From assembly GCA_022592435.1 (NCBI GenBank), contig JABYQS010000043.1, forward strand, positions 177,465-241,464: a stretch of 64,000 nt of DNA. Reading direction: 5' to 3'. A model generated the notes under the pieces. It saw nothing but the letters and a program-made list of their open reading frames with translations. It ran no database searches and had not been told where the DNA came from. The position numbers and the translations under genes were made by a program. The stretch is from Cerioporus squamosus (taxonomy: Eukaryota > Basidiomycota > Agaricomycetes > Polyporales > Polyporaceae). This document shows, one piece after another, positions 44,335 through 56,371 of the stretch; within the stretch, counting starts at the first letter, position 1; every line of letters begins with the position of its first letter.

Positions 44335-47300
44335 ATCTGCCCCTGTCAGCGCTGATCGCAGACGTCTGCCTGAACCACCTGGACTACATGCACTCTTGTG
44401 AGATCCTGCGCGTCGTTGTATACGTGGTGAACTTACTCAAGGTTTGTCTTCCTGTCGCCGGCACTGATGGAGGACGGAAGAAGACCGTTTGGCACCATGC
44501 CGCGCGACGAGCGCACTACGTGACTGACTCGGTCACGGTCACACTGGTGCAGGCCGAGCCTGAGCGACTCCGAGCTTGAACTCGAACCAGATAAGCATGC
44601 TGGGCTCGGCGACAAGCTTAAGGTAAGACGCGTCTTTTTCACTCATCATTTTGGTGTGTTGCTGGCAAAATCCCGATGTACTTAGATGGGAATGTTCCAA
44701 AGTCGCTGGGAAACCGCTGGTTTGCCTCTCAACTTTGTCTTCGCCTTAGTACTAAGTACGAGTCAGTGGCCGGGCGCACTGAAACTGTACCGCCACTACG
44801 GTCAGATAACCACAGGTAACCTGGCGTGCGCATCCTAAGGTGAGTGGTTAATGACGGACAGCTGGCCGTCGTCGCGCTAACATGGAAGCTACTTAGGAGC
44901 AATGACGTCACAGTCTACCGAGCGCTTCTGAGATGTTCCTCCCCTTACTACATAGACGTAAGTAAGTACTGCCAGTGATGCTGAGTACTGAGTATTGAGT
45001 AGTTGTCCTTAGGTATTATCTCGGGGCGCAGAATATCAGCATGCAATAACATGAGATCTACCGTGAGGAGCATTTAGTAAGTAAGCACTGCCAGCCTGAG
45101 TCTCCAAGCTATGTTTCACCTGTATTCACCATGGGGTTATGGTGCCCCCTCGAATCGCTGCAAGTGGGGCAGAAGGCATACAAGGTCACTCGAATTCGGA
45201 CAGGCCGTTTTGCGGCGCTTACTCCTGGCCGCCGCCAAGTCGGCGCTGATGGGACTTTGTCGGCGACATATCGTAACAAACAAGTCAACATATAACATCC
45301 TTATGTTTGTGGCCCGGGCGCGATTCTGACACGCCATTGGAGTTGGTTCTACTTTCCATGCATGCCTGCGGACATGGGTCAGACTCGTTCATTCATGTCT
45401 TTACGCCTGTCATTACAGGAGCTGCCAGTAGTCGGCTCGGGTCGAGCCCGGATGAGTAGCGATAAGCCTGTAGTACTAACCTCCAAATAGGAACGACATC
45501 ACTTATGGGTTAGAAACGCAATCCTCTGCATGAAGATGTGGAGTTGGGGTATGTGCTGAGTACAGATTATTGTCGTTCCTGTTTGATGCTCGCTCACGAC
45601 CGAAGTTGAACAGCAGAATCGTTCACGAATGACAGACTCTGCGACACGCGCAGGGAGCACACTCCCGCACCGGACATAGTATTAGAATTACCAGGTGCGG
45701 CCCGGTTCCGCATTCGCACTCACTGAGAAGCACGAAAGCTTAATGTTACGGTCAGATGCTCGTCCTCGCGGATTGCCCATGGATCTTCGCAGAGAGGCTC
45801 AGCGCCATATGTCCAGAACGAACTTTCGACTTCTGACGGCGATCTGCGCAAGACTGACCATTTTCGGCAGCTTCACTGCGTTGTCTGTTACGAGGTATGA
45901 GGCTATCTACCGTCCTAACGCAATGACGGTCGGGAACAAGGGCGCACCAGGAACACCGCAGCGGAGCAGGGCGCTGATAGAACACTCCAGTTTGTGCGTT
46001 TGGACGCCGTAACAATGCAGTAGCAACGAGTATGGCGCTCTATGTCTTTCTCTGGCTCCGCTCCTGATGCCCCCTGCCCGTCGCTCCGGCAACAGATTTC
46101 CTCCCGGCTGAAGGATTCAGCATACTGCAGCCGATGCGCGAACCCATATATGTTGCTGAACCACGCCGTATTGGGGATCATGCCCGACGCTAGAACCTCG
46201 GGCAGGCAATGACCCTCCAGAAGGCACCTCCGTTATACCACAGGCTTCAGAGTCCAGGTTTTATGCTCAATTCACCGCTGTGCGGCCCCGGAGTTCTCAA
46301 CACGTACAAATGCTTCACACTCGTTCTCAGCGCAGACTTCCAAGATTCGATATTCCCATACCGTCAGTCTGTACCGCCTCTAACCGCTCCTGGCATAAAT
46401 GAAACTCTGATGATGTCGCTTCTTCCCAGTCACGCCCTCTACTACTCGAGAGGTCGCACACCTCGGCGACCGTGGTCGTGGCGTAACCTTAACAGGCAAC
46501 CAGAGACGAGTGCGAGGCTTCGCCTTCGGAAGCACAGCGCACTCAATGCTTAGCAGGCCCGGGACAATGGCGCTTCTTCTATTGCCTGGTAGCTCGCTCG
46601 ATGGCTGGCTTTGTGGCGGAGGTTCAAGTACAGTTTACCCAAATTCGCACTCCCGTCGCTCTTCCCTTGGACGCAACTCGTGTCGGTCTCCTGACCCGAC
46701 TGACCCGACCGGTCCTTCCTGAACCTCCTATCACGCGCGGGACGCTCCCCGGAGTCCGGACAGGTCCATCGTGTGGTTCTCGTACGTCAAGAGACTGAGT
46801 CTTAAGCCTGGGGAGCTTCTCGATCGGTATACGAAGATAGCGCGATATCTCGGAACGATGAGGCGGTTTGTATCATTTGATACGCTGCCGCTTCGTCCCG
46901 CCATGCATATGGTTTGCCAGACCTGGCCGCCAGCACGCCTCTAAAGCGTATCCGCAACCCGCAGGTAAGACAACAGAGTCTCACCCCTCGAGCCTCACTG
47001 AGGAGTATGAGCGGAGCATGGTATGTCTCTTGTTGCCTGACACCTGGATGTTGCCTCGATGGATTGACGTCACCACCGCCGGCTTCCGAGCGACAAGGTG
47101 TGGACTGCGTCTACATACTCAGTCGACAGAGTTGCGACGATGCATCTTCACCGTCTTCCGTCATTATGCACCGATAGTACAGTGCGTTCGTTGCCGATCA
47201 TTGTCACGACGACGCTGACATTTGCTACAGCCGCTCCAGCCGCTCAAACTGCAGGGACAAGCGCGATGGTCAGTTCGCAAGCCACCTCTCGCGCCCCCGC

Positions 47301-49635
47301 GTTCGCCGGGATGCGGGCGGGCCGCTCAGGCACCTGTCTGGTGGGCCACCCGCATCTCTGCTGGCGACCCCATTTCTTGCCCCACTGTCGCGGGTCGGTG
47401 ATCGTGATCATGGCGTTGCACGATGATCCAAATCCCCGAACCCACCGTGTTGCCGCGCTGTTACTCTCTCCCGCTCGGATCCCTTCTCCCTCGCGATTGA
47501 CAGTATGTCTTTGACCGCCTGAACAAGCCTGAATGGCGGGAGGTCTGGACTCTGTTTCACAGAGGTCAGGTCGGTTAGTTGCGGTCAGGAAGGGTCGGGA
47601 GGCGCTGTGAGTGAAAGTCAGAGACGATGCGCGATGCTCTTCAATGAGGCACATACTGGGGAGATAGCACACGCGGCACTACTTGCTGTACACCCGACCT
47701 TTCTGGGATAATCGGGTGTGCAACGAAAGGGCTTGGCCCGCGCTAGGTGCCTCACGATACATAAGTGCGCCGCATGCTTGCACTTTGTTGAGGGTCGTCC
47801 GAGAATTCGGCGGTCTTTAGGACGTAAGGACTGAGCAGGAGATCTTGCGGACGGGTGAGGTTGGGGAGCATGCTGGAGCATGTTTCGGTAGAGAATGTGC
47901 GTATCTGCGACGCCTGGCCGCAGCTGACCGCGCAATTTCGCTTAGCAGGTTAATTGAGCCTCGAGGTCAAACGGACAAACCTTTCATTATGGGCATCCAG
48001 CGCGTTCCGGCTATTCTAGAATTTCCATCATCCTTTCCCCGATCGCAACCTGCCTTATCGGACAGCACAGCGCGACGGGACAAGGCACGCGAAAATATTA
48101 CCTGCAACAATAAATATTGCTGGTGATCTCATCTGCGGCAATGATGCGCGGACAATGCAGATATGTTCATACATATTGCAAAAGTGACGTACGTGCGTTG
48201 TATACCTGCGAGCAGCGCGCGAACTGACTGCTGTAGACTCGCACCGACCTCAGCCCTGGCAGATCATCTCCCGGTGAAGCGCACTGTGCCGCATGGTGAC
48301 ATTGACAGTAGGTCGACCGGCACCGCAACCGAGGACGACATTGGCCACGTCTATTGGACAGCGGACATCGTGGTACCACTGGTACGAGGTTGGGACGCTG
48401 AGTAGCTTTGTGGCGCGTCTACAATCGCCGCGGGCAATGTGCTACTGGACACCCGCCACAACCACACATCTCAGTGGCACCTTCGAGTTGCCTTTGGGCA
48501 CTTGTTCGGCGATAGGGAGCGGACCGGATGGTCGCACGTCACGCTCGTACTACGGGGTCTGGAGACTGCCAGCATTGGCCGTCAAGCTCGGATTGGAGCC
48601 CCGACTGCGGCAAGATCTGGCAGGATGCATGCCGGGCGCGCTCCTCGGTCCCGACAGACTATCGCTTTCCAAGTGATGGACCTGGTGGGAGCGTAGCAGT
48701 CGTCAGTCTCTCCAGGTCTCTTCCCCGGGCCCGCGCCGCGATTCCATCCACTTGCGAAATCGGATCTCGCAGTGCGAAGCAGAACGTGCGACCAACACCA
48801 TATCATGGAAATAGCTTGTGTGCAAGAACTGAGCTTGAACTCGGACGTCCTCGCTGACGAGTCGGGACCGGCAGCAGCTGCGAAAGGGACGAGTTAATAA
48901 ACACATTTCGGATGCAGCGTTCTGACGGACGATCACGCTCCAATAGCATGCGGGGTTTCTGTGGTTACACGGTTGCACGGGCTGCTGGGCGCGCGCTCAG
49001 CCCGGGCAGAAGGTTCCACGGGAAGGCGCAAGGTGTGAGAACAAGTCCCAAGTCCGACGGGGATTCAAACATCGGCGAGAACAAGGCTGCCACGAACGCC
49101 GGAACGGGCATGCATATATGTCGACGCAGGCCCCGCATCCAGTGGGAAAGTGGCCGCCTTCTAGGGCATCGGGCATGGTCATCGTGCTTTGCTGCAGCGA
49201 TCAGGTGCATCGCGCTTGGTGTGGCGAATTCGACATACGCGGAGCGGTGCGCCAGAAAGGTGCCCCTCGACTCCCGGTATAGACTAGTAGATTACACGAT
49301 GTGCGCATGCGCAGGCTACTCACTACAATTAGCTACTGTAACTCGAGAAGACAGACCAGCGGACGGAAGCGGGGCTCAACTAGAGGTGCTATAATTTATG
49401 CGAAACAATCCCGGCGGGCGAAAGATCCGGCGGACGAGTGCTGCAACGCTGATAGCCACGGCATGTGATAACGATGCAGACGAGAGACAGATCCAGACTC
49501 ATACAACCCTGGGCGCCGCAGGCATCGTCCAGCGTAACAGACCATAAGGTGTAGGCCAGAATATACGGGTGGTATCATACGCTCCGCGTAAGAAGCATAA
49601 AGATGGGCGAGCATGGAGCACGTCAAAAGACGTTG
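44335..49635. other. 5.3-kb gene-poor interval
   Basis: Many short open frames occur on both strands, the longest about 160 codons, but none shows a recognised domain, a run of consistent splice sites or skewed codon use. No tRNA, rRNA or terminal-repeat structure was found by eye. The part next to 44334 should be the promoter of the SAM-domain gene, and the far end is the 3' side of the APSES gene. Confidence 0.45.
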
Positions 49636-51940
49636 CTACCAAGGGCGCCAACCCGGCCTCGCCGAGTCGGACGGAGAGCTGCTTGCGCTCACCGAAGCAG
49701 ACGCAGACGGGGAGTGCGACGAAGCGGACTGGGGTGGACTGAGCGGGCGTTCCTGGCGATAGAACACCCCGACCCTGTCCCGGTCCTGCAGGATGAAAGG
49801 GCGCTCGCGGCTGAGCACATCACGATCCCGGGCGCGGGGATCTAGTCGAGACGCGTCGAGGTATGGCGACGGGGGAACCGACCGCGCCGGACGATCGTCG
49901 TGTGAAGGTCGGCGGTCAAACAGCAGCTGCGCATGGGGATGGGTATGGGAAGTGTTTGGGTAGTGCTGCTGCTGCTGCTGCTGTTGTTGCTGTTCGTGCC
50001 TTGAGGTTGGATAGGACGACGATGGCAACGCCGCGACAGCGCTCAGCGGTGTCCGCGAGCCGCCTGCATGGCGGGCGCCAGGATCGGAACTGTAGCAGAA
50101 GAGGCAATGATGAGCACCGCGTGTCGAGAGGAATGGAGACGCAGACGCAGACGGTAGACCGCATGAGAAAATACGTGCTGATCACCGGCAACCCGCATGA
50201 GACAGACAGATGGAGATGGGCGGGGAATTGTGGATGTGCAATGTTGAAACGGATGACTTACGACTTGTACGCGTGCATGGCATCCGCCACCGCCAGGCTA
50301 TGCCTGCGCTGTGTCGAGCCCGAGGCACGGTTCTCCGAGGCGCGGTCAAAGGAGTCGTCCTCGTCCTCGCTCTGCAGCCGCCTCAGAACGGCCATCGGCT
50401 CCCCGCACTGCGCTTCGCGCAGATTGTCCATGCTCGAGATGGGCGGCAAGTGGAACGCACCCCCTGCCCCGTCCCCGCTCGCACGGGGGTGGCTCGGCGG
50501 CTGGATGGGCGGCAGCCTAATCGTCTCCCCCAGCGGTCGCGACGACGTCGGAGAGACGGAGATGGAGCTCTCAGCGCCCCCCGAAGAGTGTGCCGAGTGC
50601 GCCGACGTCGCGCTGAAACGGGATGTGGTCGAGGACAGCGGGCTCGGATACGGGGAGTAGCGCAGTCCGGACGAGCCGGAGTCGAGAGGCGGGGAGTGTC
50701 GCCTGGACGCGCCGGAGTGGAAGAAGCTGCTCGACGTCGAGGTGGAGGACGTCGGTGAGACTGCGGCGTGCGGCCGCTCCACGTACGGCACATGGAGCAT
50801 GACTGGGGAGTCGCTCTGTCCTTGACCGTACGATGGCGCCAGTTGCTGGTGATGCGTGCTGAAGGTGGTGTCGATGTGCCGTCCAGGGTGTGCAGCGAAA
50901 GTGTGGGACATGACGAGCGTGCTCCGGGACGACGTCGGCCTGCTGCTGACATTGGGCGGGGCAGGGTCGCCGACCGCGATGGACCAGTCTGCACCCGATG
51001 CAGAGGCGAGAGTAAGAGGCATCTCTGGGGGAGGGTTGCGCCGAGCCCGTCGTTTCCCTGTCCCAGGCTTTGAGATCTGACCAAAAGCTGGGTTGTCTGG
51101 AGGCAGGCACGTCTCGGGGAAGGTGGGGCTGAGAGTGAGCGAGCAGAAGGGACAGTACACACTAGAGTCAGCACCAGGGCCCAAGCGTCGAGGTAGGAGA
51201 CTGCGTACCCGAAGAGAGGGACGAGGTCGTGACGGATCGGCCATGCCACCCTGGTACGAGAGGCAAGCTCTCAGACAGCGAGAAGAGGAGGTGTAGACGG
51301 GAGCAAAGCGCACCTGCGGGCGAGGCGGAGTGCAATCTCGTACGGCATCCAAGTACCCTGGATTTTGAGATATCCGCCTCTGACCCGCCGCAACTGTGCG
51401 GCGAGGTCGGGCTGCGAGTCTATGATCTTAACGATGTCCGCTGTTGCAGCGATCGACGTTAAAGTTCGGTTTCAGGTGGATGATACGGTTAGCATTCTGC
51501 CTCGGGGCGGCGGCATGGAGATCTCACCCTTCGAGTTACCGAGGGCTGTGAGCGAGAGGAGGAAGGACGGGGTTCGTTAGAAGACGGGAACGATACGGAG
51601 GGAGTGTCCGATGGCCAAAGCTCACCCTTCCAGATCCCGGTCCAGAGCACGTATCCGTCGTCCATGTCCAGCATGATCCACTGGCCGTTCAGCGGGTATT
51701 CATACACGGGTCTGCGGCAACTCCGTCAGCACTCTCGCGTCGCGTTCAATCTGAACCGCATGTCGGACGCGGGGTTCGAACGTACATATATCCACGAGGA
51801 TCATTGCTGGTTATGTATCGAGCCTTGGTGACATGGTGGTCCGGGCTCGCGTAGGGGCGGAAGCGCGTCACGCCGTTTGGGGCGGGCTCCGCGGTCGGGG
51901 AGGGAAGCGGGTCCTGCTCATAGCACGGAGCACGAAGCAT
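49636..51940 (-). CDS. APSES/KilA-N-type DNA-binding regulator
   Basis: Seven exons (51940-51786, 51711-51626, 51544-51527, 51440-51314, 51250-51209, 51128-50262, 50089-49636) give 582 residues. The N-terminal third reads IPVYEYPLNGQWIMLDMDDG, YVLWTGIWKALGNSKADIVK, GGYLKIQGTWMPYEIALRLA and VAWPIRHDLVPLFG, the pattern of the fungal APSES (KilA-N related) helix-turn-helix domain. An 18-nt exon lies inside the domain. The remaining ~400 residues are Ser/Pro-rich and disordered, with a run of about nine Gln (CAG/CAA, around 49965-49995) in the last exon. No ankyrin repeats follow, unlike MBF/SBF subunits, and no membrane anchor is seen, unlike Bqt4. APSES factors control morphogenesis and development; the target genes are unknown. 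A further in-frame GTG upstream is ignored in favour of the ATG at 51940. Confidence 0.85.
49965..49995 (-). repeat. CAG/CAA (polyglutamine) microsatellite inside the APSES gene
   Basis: About nine glutamine codons in a row, mostly CAG, within the last exon. It is expected to vary in length between strains. Confidence 0.75.
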
Positions 51941-54714
51941 CAATACGAAGCGAAGCACAGGACAATATCAGTAGGTGTGGATCACTTCAACTTCCCGCTG
52001 CGGAACACACTCACCAAAAGCAATCCAGAGGACATGTTGGCGGAACGACTGGTCCCCAAAGCCATTAAAAGTGGCGTGCGTCCGAGGCTCAGAGGGGATC
52101 GCGAGTCGTGCTGCTATAACCTTCGGCAGGGCTGCTGCGTGGGGCCTCGAGCTCAGCTGACCGGGCGCACCGAACGCAAAGTGCAGAACCTACCGCGGGT
52201 GATTGGATACTCCGATGTGCTGGGATTTACTTAGCGCGTCCGAGCCCGGGGAGTGAGAGCGGGAGGTTGCTGCGTCGGCCGTGCAATGTACACGGGGAAG
52301 AAGCGGACGAGAGGCACTGTGCAGAGAGGCGGGAGCCAAAGACGGCGGGGAAAAGGGCCTTCCCGCGTCTGCGCGGAGGGCCATATATCATCTGCCTGCG
52401 CAGCGCACGGATTCGGAACTCGAGACGAGACAGGCGGCGAGGGCCCAGCGGCGTGCAGAATTATTACGACACCACGGTGCGCGGTGGGGGCCGCAACAGG
52501 CCCCGGATGATGATCTGAGCATGCCGGTCGGTGCGCACTCTGAATATTGAATTCGAGCCCAGTTGCCAGGACCAGCAGTTTAGCGGTCGCAGCCCAGCGT
52601 AATTTTTGGTTCCACAGGAATTCCCCGCAGAACCGCTCTGCCGGTTTCGGGATGGTGCTGTCTAGGTACCGAGGCTCGGCATTCGATCAGGTAGATATAG
52701 AAAGAGGGTGGGGGTGATCAAAGATGAATCATGGCGCTGCCTGCAGATGGATCTCACTCCAGGGCCCAGCGGACAGGGCCCCCTTGGCCGGGTCTTCGCG
52801 GGACGCTCACGCTGCGCGGTGCGCCCTGTCAACCGGGACGGATTAGCTAATATAAGGTGGTTGAGGAGATGTCACGGTGTCTCGTCTCGGACGCCTGCCT
52901 CCGGACGGTGCGCGGGAAAGGCGAGGAACTGCGAGTTTAGAGTGCATCATTGGTCGAGCGGTCAGATGGGACGCTGTCAGTGCACGGGTCCGCATCTCGT
53001 CCGCGTTCTGGCTTCGCGTTCACACCTGACGACTGCAGCCGACACGAGTGGGCAAATGACGAGCGACGAAAGAGGGAAGTCCGAAGCGTCGACTGCACCC
53101 GGGTATGAATCGAACCGCACGCCTGAACGCTAGCGTATTGGGCGTGAAAAGGCTATTCCGCGGAGACGTCCCCGTGCGAGCGGTGGCTCGGGAGCAGGAT
53201 TGGAACGGGCAGGGAACGGGGTCTAGGGAACAGATGTCAGGGAAGGCACGGCGCGCACGCTCAGGCTGAGGCTCTGGCTCGGTTCTATGCGGGCTGTCAA
53301 TGCACAAGGCATGTCCTTATGCGAGACCCGACGGCCGTGCGCCAGGCAGTGTGCCCGTACATAACTTGCATATGTAGGAGGATCCTGTGGAGGGCTGTGG
53401 AGTACCGGGAGTCGTTGTGCAATGTGCAGTCACAGATGGACTGCACTGTGAGCCCGAGAGGGCCGTCGGCGCACGGTGTTCCAACGTCCACTGTCCAGGT
53501 CCGTTCGAGTCTTGAGACGGCGACCGCGCAAGGGTCGAGCCGCAAGCCCCCTCGTAACCACGGTGGCAACCGACGGCCAGCCGACGTCTCTCCGTGCGCC
53601 CGGACGCGGCGGTACGATGCGGCAAACACATGTACGCGGCGCGGGTACAGTACAGTGCTTGCATCCGAGACGGCGGACGGCGAGCGCTGTGCGCAGCAGC
53701 GACTAATGCTAGAAATGAGCTGTTGGCCGAAGCTTCGCCTCGGTATCGGCGTTCTCCTGAGTCCTGTCTGTCCTTGTGCCAAGTCCTCGTCGTCTGCGCA
53801 AACTTGGGGCGGTGGGGGCTGCGAGACCTCGGTCCTCGACTCGACGCAAACAAGGTTGGCCCTTGGCTAAGCCGACATCGTCACCGTGGGCCGTGTGTCG
53901 TGAGTGTCCTGTGTCCTGTGTCGTGTGTCGTGGCGACGGCGGGCAGCAGAGCGTACGGCACCTCTGCCAGTCACGCCAGCTTCTAGCGCACCGCGTCGGA
54001 AATACCGCGGCCCGGGCTCCTCTCCCTCGCCTGCGCCCTCGTCCCCGCCCCAGATTCGGACGATCGATCCTCGTCCTCTGCTCTCGTCCCTCGAGTCTGG
54101 GAACGCACCGCACGCGAGGGGATACGTCACGAGGCGGTATGAGCCTGGGAGCCGCAGCCACCCCCGTGCCTGTCCGTCTCTGATCGAACACGCCCAACCC
54201 CTCCGGCCTCGCTGCCCCCGGAGTCCCAAAGCGTCCTCGACAGGCGACGGTCGCCTCGCATGCCCACCGGCCCCGAGACGCACACCGCATGCTACGGAGC
54301 CGAGCTCGTGCGAACCCCCCTCGCCCGCCAGGCACCATGGTCCATTTGGTACCCGGTCCCTTGTCAGTACATCGTTCGACGTTCAGATCTTGCGGACGTA
54401 GTGATAAGACATAGTTTACTTGACGTGGACATCATCCAGACACACGCTAGCAGCAAGTACTGAGATGCAGCACACGGTTGTTATTCAATTCGTTCGTAAA
54501 GGTTTCGTGCCTGCATGGCACCACCTGCTCGTACAGCGAGAAACGAGTCCGAGTCGTCCGTCCGTCGTCTATCATCATCAAACCCAACCCGGAGCACTCC
54601 CGACACCCCACCTGCCACCTCGCAACACGCTCCAACACAAGCCGCATCTGCCAACTTGGTCGCGCCTGCCCGGGGCCATCGGGACTCGGGAGAGCGTCCA
54701 GTGAATCTGAGCCC
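51941..54714. other. 2.8-kb spacer upstream of the APSES gene
   Basis: It lies between the APSES start and the ODC 3' end, both on the minus strand. Open frames are long because of high GC, but overlap in several frames and show no motif. A short GTGTC/GTGTCCT-type tandem lies near 53897-53933. A long regulatory or leader region for the APSES regulator is possible. Confidence 0.4.
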
Positions 54715-56371
54715 CTACGCCTGCGCCTGGAAACGCCTCAACGCCTCCCTAACCTCCGCCGCCCCCGCCCCAGCACCCGTCGTATAAACGACCTTGCTAA
54801 CCTCGAACCCATTAAACATGCTCGCCGCACACACCGTGTACGCGCCCATGTTCTCCCACCCGAGCCAGTCCCCCACCTGCAGCGTCCCCGGCAGCTGCGT
54901 CACCGCGCACACGCAGTCCAAGCTGTCGCACGTCGGCCCCCACACGCTCGCCGCCCGCACCGGCACCGACGCCGGCACGTGGAACGACCCGTTCAGCGAG
55001 AGCACGAACGGCTGCGGCGTCTGGTGGTCGAACAGGATGCAGTTGAACGCGCCGTACACGCCGTCGTTGATGTAGTCTGGAAGAACAAGCAGAAGCACAG
55101 AATCCGTCAGCGCGAGCTCCGGGGCGTGAGCGACTGGAAACAGACGACGTACACATCACGCTGGGCTGCTCCGGGTCGGCAGCGACGTCCGCGTCTGTGT
55201 GCTCGGGCGGAGCGCGCCGCGCGATGATGTTCGTCGCGAGCGAGAACGCCTTCGAGACGTAGTACCGCCCCGGCTCCGCGATGATCCTGATCCCGTCCCG
55301 CACGGGGAAGAACCGGTTGATCGCGTCCGCGAGCACGCCCGCCGTCTGCTCAAACGACGCGTCCTCGAACCCGCCGCCGACATCGAGCAGCGTGAACTCG
55401 TACCCCGCGGCCTTGCCCATGTCGAACGCAGCGCGCGCGCGCTCGGCCGCATCGGTAAACGCGAACGGGTCCGTGCTCCCGCTCCCGACGTGGAAGCTGA
55501 CGCCAATGACGTCGAGCTTGAGCTCGCGAGCCTTCGCGAGCAGCGCGGGGACGGTGTCGAGGGGTGCGCCGAACTTGAGTCCGAGCCGGCAGAGCGCCTT
55601 TGAGTCGTCCGTAAGGATGCGCACGACGAGCTTCGCGCCCGGATGCGTGCGCGCGATCTTGTAGAGCTCGTCGGTGTTGTCGAACGTCATCATGTCCACA
55701 TGCGCCTTGGCCGCGCTCCGGATGAAGGACGTCGCCTTGCACGGGTTGGCGAAGATGATGCGCTCGGGCGCGACGCCGAGCTCGAGGACGGTCTTGATCT
55801 CGCCGTTCGACGCGCAGTCGAAGCCCGCCCCGAGCGCCGCTAGAAGCCGCAGCACGTACGGGTCCGGGTTGCACTTCACGGCTGTTTGCGGACACGACGA
55901 ACATCAGCAACCGAACTGGACGCGCGGGCAATGAGCGGGAATGGAAGACGCACCGTAGAACGGCTCAATCTCGGGAAGCAGCTTCTTCCACCGCTCGTGC
56001 TGCTTGTACACCGCGCTGAGGTCGGCCACGTAAAACGCCTTCTCCGCGTCCGGCTCCCCGTCGGCGCTCAGGTGGATAGCGTTCATGACCCCGTTTCTGA
56101 GGTGGACGTCCGGGTGGCCGCGGTGCAGCGGCGGCAGCCCGGGGATGGAGACCTCGTCATCGTAGTGGCGGTCGGGGTTCTTGAGGTGGTGGGTGTTTTC
56201 GTGAGAGTGTACAGTACTGGTAGGAGAAAATAGTCCGTTTACGAAGACATTGGCAAGGTACTTTTCGGGAAGCGAACGGGGCAGAGAGGAAGAAAGAGTC
56301 GGAGAGCAGGAAATGACGTCGTAGTCAAAGTCTACGGGCGCGCGCGGGGTGAGGATCTCGAGTTGAGACAT
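54715..56371 (-). CDS. SPE1: Ornithine decarboxylase
   Basis: Three exons (56371-55954, 55881-55153, 55076-54715) give 502 residues. ODC converts ornithine to putrescine with PLP, the first step of polyamine synthesis, as a cytosolic homodimer. Visible hallmarks are the PLP lysine in YGAVKCNPDPYVL, FANPCKATSFI, the HVGSGSTDP and DVGGGFEDA phosphate-binding turns, EPGRYYV, YYINDGVYGAFNC, and the active-site Cys in WGPTCDSLDCV. It ends with ENMGAYTVCAASMFNGF plus a short variable tail. Intron positions interrupt GAVKC and VMYYINDG. The first ~100 residues before the barrel are variable, as in other fungi. Control by antizyme is known for the family; no antizyme gene lies in this window. Confidence 0.95.

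Noticed and set aside
51762..51780. GGGGTTCGAAC resembling a tRNA B box
   Set aside because: No matching A box, acceptor stem or anticodon arm can be folded around it, and it lies inside an intron of the APSES gene.
53297..54401. Several overlapping open frames of 130-210 codons on both strands
   Set aside because: They arise from GC-rich, stop-poor sequence; frames overlap each other and show no motif or splice pattern.
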